DNA of 17,006 nt from Actimicrobium sp047621345 (lineage in GTDB: Bacteria > Pseudomonadota > Gammaproteobacteria > Burkholderiales > Burkholderiaceae_D). The stretch lies in contig JBLHLW010000074.1 in the NCBI GenBank assembly GCA_047621345.1, forward strand, positions 1 through 17,006. Direction: 5' to 3'. Of the stretch, positions 6,731-13,595 are shown piece by piece (within the stretch, counting starts at the first letter, position 1; each line of letters begins with the position of its first letter). The translations under genes were made by a program, and so were the position numbers. The notes beneath the pieces are model-generated. The model did no database searches, was not told the origin of the DNA, and worked only from the letters and a program-made list of their open reading frames with translations.

Positions 6731-6758
6731 TTGACCGTACTCACACAACAAACAATCT
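6731..6758 (+). promoter_or_regulatory. Weak candidate promoter for the STAS gene
   Basis: TTGACC (6731-6736) is followed after 16 nt by CAATCT (6753-6758). The -35 is good and the -10 is poor. It lies in the 200 bp between dksA and the STAS gene, which holds no terminator-like hairpin that I can see, so read-through from dksA is also possible. Confidence 0.25.
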
Positions 6759-6813
6759 ATTGAAGCAGGAACTTTTAGAGGTAATTGCAGTTGTTTAACA
6801 TTTCAGGAATGCC

Positions 6814-8217
6814 GTGGGTTTTTTTTCATTTCTAGGCAAGAAAAATCATCGAGATGTCTCTCCAATCTCGGAAATCGACGCGCCCCGGCGAAAGCGAGGC
6901 GCGCCTGTAACTCGGGTCAACTCAACCATCACAGCAGAGCGCATTGCAAATTCCCAGGGTGTCCAGCGGGACGCCGCAAGAAAAACGGCGCTGAAGATTG
7001 ATGCGATCGAAAGCGAGATGTCCTACGAACTGACTCGCCCGCCCGGCACAATGTCCGGGGCGCAAATCGCACCGACGCTGCAGCCCCCCGAAAATTTGGG
7101 AAACATCCCTACTGGCGCCGGCAAAGCCTCCAAACAACCTCCTGACGACGAATTTCTCGAAACATTGCCCGGATTGGCCATGTCAACAGACTTCATGTTG
7201 GGCGGTGACGTGGGACTGCATAAGATCGGTTTACCGTTGTCTGAAACCGCACCGATCATTGAAGAGGCAGCAATTTTATTTGCTAATGATCAAAATGAAA
7301 TCGTCGAAAGTATGTTGCTTGATGCGATAGAAGAGGACCACGCTGGCGAAGCATCACAAACGGTGTGGGCCATGCTCTTCGACTTGTACCAAATTATCGG
7401 ACGCCAGGAGGCGTTCGAGAAACTGGCAGCGGCTTATGCGAGCAAATTTGAACGCTCCCCGCCAACCTGGATTACCTTTGCGCAAGGGGAGTCCGATTCT
7501 GTTGCAGTCACACAATCCGCCAGAAAACCGATCGCTCTTTCAGGCAATCTTGATGCGTCCATTCAAAAACAGCTCGAGCGCATCCGAAACCTAAGCGTTG
7601 GTCAAGGGCAAATACAACTCGACTTCACGCGTCTCGCAGCTATCACCACCGAAGGCTGCAAGATGTTGCTTGAGACCTTGAAAGAACTGCAGCAAGCGGG
7701 TTGCTCCATTGGGCTCACCCATGCAAGAGAATTATCGGATAGGGTACGCGCAACATGTGAAATCGGTCGTCGTGGCGACACCGAGGTGGCATGGCTGTTA
7801 TTGCTGGAACTTCTGCAATTACAAGATCGGCAACAAGACTTTGAAGACGCCAGTATCGATTACTGCGTGACATTCGAAGTCTCACCACCCGCGTTCGTTG
7901 ATCGGCCAGCACTGCCCGCCGTCACAGTGACGCCTACTCAGGATGATGTTTTTCTGATGCCTGTTCTGGTCGATGGCAAGTCCGACCTGATCAACGATAT
8001 CACCTTGTTTGCGGCCAGGCATAATCCGGCAATCATCGATTGCAAACATCTCGCACGGGTAGATTTCAGCGCTGCAGGCCAATTGTTAAGTTGCCTGGCT
8101 CCATTGGTCGGGGACGATCGCGTGATCGAACTGCACAATGTTAATCAACTGGTTACCGCGCTGTTTAATGTCATGGGACTGCGCGAAATCGCCCGCATCA
8201 TTCCACGTAAAGAATAG
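6814..8217 (+). CDS. Tandem helical/STAS-domain protein, function unknown
   Basis: A 467-residue protein I can describe but not name. Residues 1-140 are low in order, basic then proline-rich, opening MGFFSFLGKK. Then a module appears twice: a helical TPR-like segment ending in a FE(R/V)SPP motif (about 150-219 and 316-361), followed by a STAS-like alpha/beta domain (about 238-310 and 383-465). The pairs WAMLFDLYQIIGRQEAFEKL and AWLLLLELLQLQDRQQDFED show the duplication. In the second STAS domain VDFSAAG puts Ser419 where SpoIIAA-type anti-anti-sigma factors carry their phosphorylated serine; the first has ITTEG there. No signal peptide or membrane segment is seen. GTG 6814 is chosen because AGGAA (6805-6809) lies 4 nt before it. 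A T8 tract (6819-6826) follows at once. It lies between dksA and hslV; no role is assigned. Confidence 0.85.
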   Translation: MGFFSFLGKKNHRDVSPISEIDAPRRKRGAPVTRVNSTITAERIANSQGVQRDAARKTALKIDAIESEMSYELTRPPGTMSGAQIAPTLQPPENLGNIPTGAGKASKQPPDDEFLETLPGLAMSTDFMLGGDVGLHKIGLPLSETAPIIEEAAILFANDQNEIVESMLLDAIEEDHAGEASQTVWAMLFDLYQIIGRQEAFEKLAAAYASKFERSPPTWITFAQGESDSVAVTQSARKPIALSGNLDASIQKQLERIRNLSVGQGQIQLDFTRLAAITTEGCKMLLETLKELQQAGCSIGLTHARELSDRVRATCEIGRRGDTEVAWLLLLELLQLQDRQQDFEDASIDYCVTFEVSPPAFVDRPALPAVTVTPTQDDVFLMPVLVDGKSDLINDITLFAARHNPAIIDCKHLARVDFSAAGQLLSCLAPLVGDDRVIELHNVNQLVTALFNVMGLREIARIIPRKE

Positions 8218-8236
8218 CCACTGCTGCCGACTCCGG

Positions 8237-8264
8237 CTTGCAATCGACCACCCCAACCCCACTT
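8237..8264 (+). promoter_or_regulatory. Sigma-32 (heat shock) promoter-like site before hslV
   Basis: CTTGCAA (8237-8243), a 13-nt spacer and CCCCACTT (8257-8264) closely fit the heat-shock consensus CTTGAAA-N13/14-CCCCAT. Transcription would start near 8272 and leave a leader of about 60 nt. hslVU is a classical sigma-32 operon in E. coli, so position and sequence agree. A short inverted repeat CGAGA-gcc-TCTCG (8293-8305) lies in that leader. Confidence 0.7.
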
Positions 8265-8331
8265 CCAAGTATGAAACAGTGATTCGGCACCTCGAGAGCC
8301 TCTCGCTGCACACGACTTTTGAAAGGTAGGC

Positions 8332-8868
8332 ATGGAACAATTTCACGGAACGACCATCCTGTCGGTACGACGCGGCAGCTCAGTAGCACTGGGCGGAGAC
8401 GGTCAAGTTACCCTCGGCAACATCGTCATGAAGGGTACCGCGCGCAAAGTGCGCAAGCTGTATAACGGCAAAGTACTGGCCGGATTTGCCGGTGGTACGG
8501 CAGACGCGTTCACTTTGATTGAACTGTTCGAAGCCAAGCTCGAAAAATACCAGGGCAACTTGATGCGTGCATCCGTGGAACTGGCCAAGAACTGGCGCAC
8601 CGACCGTATGCTACGGCGCCTCGAAGCGATGCTATTGGTCGCCGATCATGAAACTACACTGGTTATCACAGGCAACGGCGATGTCCTAGAGCCCGAAGAC
8701 GGCATCGGATCAATTGGCTCGGGCGGTGCCTTTGCGCAATCTGCGGCCAAGGCACTGCAGGAAAATACGGATCTGTCTCCAGCCGATATCGTCCGGAAAT
8801 CGCTGACGATCGCTGGTGAACTGTGTATTTACACCAATCTTTCCCAGACGATCGAGACACTAGAATGA
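8332..8868 (+). CDS. hslV: ATP-dependent protease, peptidase subunit HslV
   Basis: HslV (ClpQ) forms the double-hexamer peptidase core of the cytoplasmic HslUV protease that degrades misfolded and regulatory proteins. It is 178 residues, typical for the family. It is an N-terminal-threonine hydrolase: the sequence opens MEQFHG and then TTILSVRR, so Thr7 should become the catalytic Thr1 after a six-residue propeptide is removed. Counting from it, Asp17 (GGDGQ) and Lys33 (ARKVRKL) sit at their expected places. The ATG is supported by AAAGG (8322-8326) with a 5-nt spacing. Its stop TGA overlaps the hslU start as ATGA, a sign of translational coupling. A sigma-32-like promoter about 70 bp upstream indicates heat-shock control. 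Confidence 0.97.
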   Translation: MEQFHGTTILSVRRGSSVALGGDGQVTLGNIVMKGTARKVRKLYNGKVLAGFAGGTADAFTLIELFEAKLEKYQGNLMRASVELAKNWRTDRMLRRLEAMLLVADHETTLVITGNGDVLEPEDGIGSIGSGGAFAQSAAKALQENTDLSPADIVRKSLTIAGELCIYTNLSQTIETLE

Positions 8869-10226
8869 CCATCGCCCACACGCTAATGAACATGACTCCG
8901 CAAGAAATTGTGACTGAACTCGACAAGCACGTGGTTGGCCAAGCCAACGCAAAACGCGCGGTTGCCATCGCGCTACGCAATCGCTGGCGCCGTCAGCAAG
9001 TTGCCGAACCGTTGCGTCACGAAATTACCCCTAAAAATATCCTGATGATCGGACCGACCGGCGTCGGCAAGACTGAAATCGCGCGCCGACTTGCGCGTCT
9101 CGCCGATGCGCCGTTCATCAAGATTGAAGCCACCAAATTCACCGAAGTCGGCTACGTCGGGCGCGATGTCGACACCATCATCCGTGACTTAATCGATATT
9201 GGTATCAAGCAAACCCGCGAATCCGAAATGCGTAAGGTCCGTGACCGTGCCAGCGAGGCTGCCGAAGAACGGGTCCTCGATATTCTGGTGCCGCCGGCAC
9301 GCGACTTCGGCATCCAGCCAGTCGCGGCGGATGGCACTCCTGCCGCCGGCAGCACCACTCGGCAAACTTTCCGCAAACGCTTGCGCGAAGGCTCACTCGA
9401 CGACCACGAGATCGAGATCGAAGTAACCGATAGCGGTCCGCAAATGGAAATCATGGCACCGCCCGGCATGGAAGAAATGACCGAGCAAATCAAGACGATG
9501 TTCTCTGGCGTCAGTGGTAATCGCAAGAAGCCACGAAAACTCAAGATCAAGGAAGCGCTAAAGTTACTGATCGACGAAGAGGCCGGAAAACTCCTCAATG
9601 AAGACGAACTCAAGCAAAAGGCAATCACGAATGTCGAGCAGAACGGTATCGTGTTCCTCGATGAAATCGACAAAATAGCCAGTCGTTCCGAAACAGGCGG
9701 CGCGGAGGTCTCGCGCGCCGGTGTGCAACGCGACTTGCTTCCATTGGTCGAGGGCACCACGGTCAACACCAAGTACGGCATGATTCGCACCGACCATATT
9801 CTGTTCATCGCTTCGGGGGCATTTCATCTGGCGAAGCCCTCCGATCTGATACCCGAGCTACAAGGCCGCTTCCCAATTCGGGTTGAGCTCGAATCACTGT
9901 CGATCGCAGACTTTGAGCGCATATTGACCGGTACCGACGCCTGCCTGACCCGGCAATACCAAGCCCTGCTGGCGACCGAAAATTTGACCGTCACGTTCAC
10001 TGATGATGGCATCCGCCGACTGGCTGAGATCGCCTATTCGGTCAATGAAAAGACCGAAAATATTGGTGCACGCCGGCTGTATACGGTGATGGAAAAACTG
10101 CTCGAAGACATGTCTTTTGACGCGACGCAACGCAAGGGCGAAACGGTCAATATCACGGCGCCTTATGTCGACGAGCGACTTGGTGCATTGGCTGTCAACG
10201 AGGACCTATCGCGCTACGTGCTGTAG
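8865..10226 (+). CDS. hslU: ATP-dependent protease, ATPase subunit HslU
   Basis: HslU (ClpY) is the hexameric AAA+ unfoldase that feeds substrates to HslV. From ATG 8865 it has 453 residues (E. coli 443). Walker A GPTGVGKT is at 63-70, the pore loop GYVG at 96-99, Walker B IVFLDE at 262-267, and a helical I domain lies between (about 110-240). The sensor-2 region GARRLYTVMEKLLEDM is intact, and the C-terminus DLSRYVL is the tail that docks into HslV. The 8865 start overlaps the hslV stop (ATGA) and adds about six residues over E. coli; ATGs at 8886 and 8892 are alternatives, the latter giving the usual MTPQEIV opening. The gene ends 17 bp from the stop of convergent gspC. No clear intrinsic terminator is seen in that gap. 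Confidence 0.97.
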   Translation: MTIAHTLMNMTPQEIVTELDKHVVGQANAKRAVAIALRNRWRRQQVAEPLRHEITPKNILMIGPTGVGKTEIARRLARLADAPFIKIEATKFTEVGYVGRDVDTIIRDLIDIGIKQTRESEMRKVRDRASEAAEERVLDILVPPARDFGIQPVAADGTPAAGSTTRQTFRKRLREGSLDDHEIEIEVTDSGPQMEIMAPPGMEEMTEQIKTMFSGVSGNRKKPRKLKIKEALKLLIDEEAGKLLNEDELKQKAITNVEQNGIVFLDEIDKIASRSETGGAEVSRAGVQRDLLPLVEGTTVNTKYGMIRTDHILFIASGAFHLAKPSDLIPELQGRFPIRVELESLSIADFERILTGTDACLTRQYQALLATENLTVTFTDDGIRRLAEIAYSVNEKTENIGARRLYTVMEKLLEDMSFDATQRKGETVNITAPYVDERLGALAVNEDLSRYVL

Positions 10227-10243
10227 TCGGGACGGCAACCCGC

Positions 10244-10870
10244 CTAGCCGCCGTTCTGGCCAGGCTGAGTGCCCGGCGGAACATTTGGAAGTGTCTCCGA
10301 GGGCGGCTCGTCGAGCGGTGGTGGCATGACAGGCAAAGCTTGCTGATCCGTCGGTGTCACTAGCGTTGCCGGCATCGCTGGTGCAACCTGCGCCTGCGTC
10401 CGATCGGGCACTGGCTGCATCATCAACGGCGGCGATACGGCAGACAAATTCACCTGCTGCATCGATGTCTTAGCGCCCTCCTGTAACTCGACACGCTTGA
10501 CGATGCCCCCCTCAGACAACAGCACATACTGATTGTGGACTTCCTTGACGATCACACCAGGGATTACCTCACTGTCGACCCGCGTCGCCAGCGGCGGCTT
10601 GCCGTCAGCCACTAAGATGGCAACGCTCTCGCGTGCATTGCCGGCGACCACGACGCCTTTGAGCTGAAAATTGCTGGCCAGCGCCACCTTTGCGGCACGC
10701 CCGCCAAACAGGCCTGCAGCCGCGTCCAAGGAGGCATCGCCTTGAGTTGGCTGTACGACGCCCACCATCGGTCGTTGCGGTGGCTTCACGAATTGCAGCG
10801 CCCAGTAGGTCGCTGACGCGCACAACGCCATGAACAGAAAAAAACTGGCAATTAACGGCACGTGCTTCAT
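10244..10870 (-). CDS. gspC: Type II secretion system inner-membrane protein GspC, short form without PDZ domain
   Basis: GspC links the inner-membrane platform to the secretin. The 208 residues show a membrane anchor (about 5-24, LIASFFLFMALCASATYWAL), a linker, and the homology region that binds GspD N0 (about 53-130: GLFGG at 53-57, FQLKGVVVAG, SVAILVADGKPPLATRVDSEV, HNQYVLLSEGGIVKRVEL). The usual C-terminal PDZ or coiled-coil domain is absent; residues 146-208 are a proline-rich, probably disordered tail. The ATG at 10870 is preferred over an upstream TTG because GGAAGGA (plus-strand 10876-10882) lies 5 nt before it. It is the last gene of the cluster, 55 bp after gspF. General family membership is clear; the exact subfamily is less so. 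Confidence 0.85.
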   Translation of the reverse strand: MKHVPLIASFFLFMALCASATYWALQFVKPPQRPMVGVVQPTQGDASLDAAAGLFGGRAAKVALASNFQLKGVVVAGNARESVAILVADGKPPLATRVDSEVIPGVIVKEVHNQYVLLSEGGIVKRVELQEGAKTSMQQVNLSAVSPPLMMQPVPDRTQAQVAPAMPATLVTPTDQQALPVMPPPLDEPPSETLPNVPPGTQPGQNGG

Positions 10871-10875
10871 GCGAT

Positions 10876-10882
10876 TCCTTCC
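10876..10882 (-). promoter_or_regulatory. Strong Shine-Dalgarno of gspC
   Basis: The minus strand reads GGAAGGA, 5 nt before ATG 10870. It decides the gspC start against the in-frame TTG at 10894 and suggests gspC is translated independently of gspF, which ends 55 bp upstream. Confidence 0.7.
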
Positions 10883-10925
10883 GGATGCGACCAATTGCCT
10901 GGAAGAGTTACTCGGGTATTCATCA

Positions 10926-12146
10926 TCACCTCACCAGCTGGTTAATTTCAATAATAGGCATCAGTACCGCCAGTACAATCAGTAAGACCACAACACCCAT
11001 CGCCAGAATCAGCGCCGGCTCAAGCAAGCCGGCAATGGTCAGCGCGCGCCGTTCGAGATCTTGCTCTTGGGCGTTCGAAGCACGTTCCAGCATCGCCGGC
11101 AATTCACCGGTGATTTCGCCAGCGCGGATCATGTGGATCAACATGGGCGGGAAATGCTTGTGCGCCGATAGTGCACGCGCCAGACCGACCCCTTCGCGCA
11201 CACTATTGGCAGCCTCTTCCACTTGCAATCGCATCGCGACATTTGACAGCGTATCCCTGCTGGTCTGCAAGGCACGCAGGATCGGTACACCGGAACCCGT
11301 AGTAATGGCCAGTGTGCTGGCAAAACGGGCGGTATTAAGGCTGCGCTCGAACTTGCCATACAGCGGCGCGGTCAGCAGCCAGGTGTGCCAGCGCAACTTG
11401 ATGTCGGCATTTTTCAACGCCGTGCGCCAGGCAAGCCCGAATGCGATCGCCGCGACGAGCACCATCCAACCATAGTTGCGCACGAAGTCCGACACGGCCA
11501 GCATCAACACGGTCAGCAGCGGCAATTTTTGTTTGGTGTTGGCAAACACCGAAACGATTTGCGGCACCACATAGGTCAGCAGGAAAATCACGATGGCGAA
11601 GGCGACGACAGTGACGATGGCCGGATAAGTAAAGGCCAGCTTGACCTTCTGGACCAGCGCATTGCGCCGTTCGATGTAATCGGCCAGCCGCGACAGCACC
11701 TTGGCCAATTGGCCAATTTGCTCGCCGGAGGCCACTAGCGCGCGATAAATATCGGCAAAGTCGCGCGGATGATGCGACAGCGCATCCGAGAGCGACGCGC
11801 CACCCATTACCTCAGAGCGGACCGAGGCAATCAGGTCGCGCAGATACGTGCGCTCGGCCTGCTCCAGCAACGCCGAGAAAGCCTGCTCCAGCGGCAGACT
11901 AGCTTCCAGCAGGCTGGCCAGTTGGCGCGTGAACAAGGCCAGTTCGTTGGTTGATAATTTATCGCCGAAGCTGCGCGCCTTGGTCTGGCCGGACTCATCA
12001 ACCTGCGAGGCAATGGCACCGACCGTAATCGGCGTCATGCCCTGACTGCGCAAGTCCGCTCTGGCGGCACGGGCGCTGTCGGCGTTGAGCACACCTTTTT
12101 TAGTTTTGCCGTCGTCGTCGACGGCTTCGTAGCGGAATGCCGGCAC
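10926..12146 (-). CDS. gspF: Type II secretion system inner-membrane platform protein GspF
   Basis: GspF is the polytopic platform protein that contacts the GspE ATPase and drives pseudopilus assembly. It has 406 residues, the usual length. The N-terminal FRYEAVDDDGKTKKGVL (4-20) is typical, followed by two T2SSF domains (about 69-193 and 272-398) that share LFTRQLASLLEASLPL and RFASTLAITTGSGVPI. Three membrane segments are visible near 174-198, 223-240 and 371-398. The start is GTG (12144-12146), with AAGGA 7 nt before it inside the end of gspE. Only 3 bp separate it from the gspE stop, so the genes are coupled. It ends with PIIEINQLVR, as in other GspF proteins. Competing identity: PilC of type IV pili, made unlikely by the gsp neighbours. 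Confidence 0.96.
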   Translation of the reverse strand: MPAFRYEAVDDDGKTKKGVLNADSARAARADLRSQGMTPITVGAIASQVDESGQTKARSFGDKLSTNELALFTRQLASLLEASLPLEQAFSALLEQAERTYLRDLIASVRSEVMGGASLSDALSHHPRDFADIYRALVASGEQIGQLAKVLSRLADYIERRNALVQKVKLAFTYPAIVTVVAFAIVIFLLTYVVPQIVSVFANTKQKLPLLTVLMLAVSDFVRNYGWMVLVAAIAFGLAWRTALKNADIKLRWHTWLLTAPLYGKFERSLNTARFASTLAITTGSGVPILRALQTSRDTLSNVAMRLQVEEAANSVREGVGLARALSAHKHFPPMLIHMIRAGEITGELPAMLERASNAQEQDLERRALTIAGLLEPALILAMGVVVLLIVLAVLMPIIEINQLVR

Positions 12147-12149
12147 GCG

Positions 12150-13574
12150 TTAATCCTTGGTGACGCGCAGCAATTCTGCCTGCGTGGTGACGCCGTTGGT
12201 AAGCCATCGCTCACCATCTTCGCGCATGGTGCGCATACCATCGCGCTGGGCCGCATTGCGGATGTCGGCTTCAGAAGCCTGATTGTGAATCTGCGCCCGG
12301 ATCGCCTCGGTCGTGCGCAGCAATTCATAGACGCCAACCCGGCCCTGATAACCGGTCTGGCCACATTTTTCGCACCCGACCGCTTGCCAGTAGGTACCGT
12401 CAAAAACGCGACATTCAGCACACAATTTGCGCACCAGCCGCTGCGCTACGACGCCCAACAGTGACGACGACAGCAAGAACGGCTCGATCCCCATGTCAAG
12501 CAAGCGCGTCACTGCTGCCGCAGAATCATTGGTGTGCAAAGTGGCCAGCACCAGATGTCCGGTCAGCGAAGCTTGCACCGCAATCTGCGCTGTTTCGAGG
12601 TCGCGGATTTCGCCGATCATGATGACATCGGGATCCTGCCGCAAAATCGCCCGCAACGCCTTGGCAAACGTCATGTCGATACGCTGGTTAACCTGCGTCT
12701 GGCCGACACCTGCCAGTTCATATTCGATCGGATCCTCGACTGTGAGGATGTTGGTGGTCGAGACATTGAGCATCGATAGCGCGGCATACAACGTCGTGGT
12801 CTTGCCTGAGCCGGTCGGTCCGGTCACCAGCACGATGCCGTGCGGTTGGCTGATCAACTCGTCAAATTGTGGCATCACGACGTCACTCATACCAAGATGT
12901 TCGAGGTCGAGCCGGCCAGCTTCCTTATCCAGTAAGCGCAGCACGGCGCGCTCTCCATGCCCTGTCGGCAAGGTCGAAACACGTACATCGACCGGTTTTC
13001 CGCCAACCCGCAGCGTAATCCGGCCGTCCTGCGGAAGACGTTTTTCTGCAATATCGAGCTGGGCCATGATCTTGATGCGCGAAATCAGCGACGCATGGAT
13101 GGCTTTTTTCGGTCGCACCACGTCGCGCAGCGTGCCATCAATACGAAACCGCACCACGGAAATCTGCTCGAACGGCTCGATATGAATATCCGATGCTCCC
13201 TCACGCAACGCCTGCGTCAGCAGCGCATTAATCATTCGGATCACTGGGGCGTCATCGGCTGACTCGAGCAAGTCCTCGACCGCTGGCATGTCCAGCATCA
13301 ACTTGTTGAGGTCGAGGTCGGATTCGTATTCGTCGATCACTTGCGCAGCATCGCCGCCGGAACCCGCGTAGGCCCGAGCAATGGCTTCTTCCAGTTCGCC
13401 ATGCGGCATCGAGCGTAATTTGATGCGACCGAAGCGACGGCTGACCTCGGCCACCGCAGTCGACTGCGTGGCATCGGACACCCAGACCTCGACGGCGCTG
13501 TCGGGCGTTAGACGATGCGCCAGCAACGCAAAGTCGCGGGCAAAAGCGTAGGGTAAAAGTCGTGCATCTATCAT
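12150..13574 (-). CDS. gspE: Type II secretion system ATPase GspE
   Basis: GspE is the cytoplasmic hexameric ATPase that powers pseudopilus growth. The protein has 474 residues. The N-terminal domain (about 1-105) is followed by the catalytic core: GASDIHIEPFE (126-136), the Walker A GPTGSGKT (252-259), the Asp box EDPIEYE (280-286), Walker B around DVIMIGEIRDLETA (316-329), and the His box LATLHTNDS (343-351). The zinc-binding cysteines of the CM domain are all there: Cys385, Cys388, Cys401 and Cys404 (LCAEC and GCEKCGQTGY). The ATG at 13574 has only a poor ribosome site, and 21 bp separate it from gspD. It is transcribed with gspD upstream and gspF downstream. The related PilB and GspE families share these motifs; the neighbourhood decides for GspE. 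Confidence 0.96.
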   Translation of the reverse strand: MIDARLLPYAFARDFALLAHRLTPDSAVEVWVSDATQSTAVAEVSRRFGRIKLRSMPHGELEEAIARAYAGSGGDAAQVIDEYESDLDLNKLMLDMPAVEDLLESADDAPVIRMINALLTQALREGASDIHIEPFEQISVVRFRIDGTLRDVVRPKKAIHASLISRIKIMAQLDIAEKRLPQDGRITLRVGGKPVDVRVSTLPTGHGERAVLRLLDKEAGRLDLEHLGMSDVVMPQFDELISQPHGIVLVTGPTGSGKTTTLYAALSMLNVSTTNILTVEDPIEYELAGVGQTQVNQRIDMTFAKALRAILRQDPDVIMIGEIRDLETAQIAVQASLTGHLVLATLHTNDSAAAVTRLLDMGIEPFLLSSSLLGVVAQRLVRKLCAECRVFDGTYWQAVGCEKCGQTGYQGRVGVYELLRTTEAIRAQIHNQASEADIRNAAQRDGMRTMREDGERWLTNGVTTQAELLRVTKD

Positions 13575-13595
13575 GGCAGCTCGCTGGCAGTCAGG

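Noticed and set aside
9152..9808. 218-codon open frame on - strand opposite hslU
   Set aside because: Antisense to well-conserved hslU; rich in Ser and Arg as expected for a shadow frame.
10885..11475. 196-codon open frame on + strand opposite gspF
   Set aside because: Mirror frame of gspF with low-complexity Ser/Ile/Thr content and no family resemblance.
12427..13185. 252-codon open frame on + strand opposite gspE
   Set aside because: It lies wholly antisense to a gene with all GspE motifs; its composition (many Ser, Arg and Thr) is that of a mirrored coding frame, and it has no recognisable domain.
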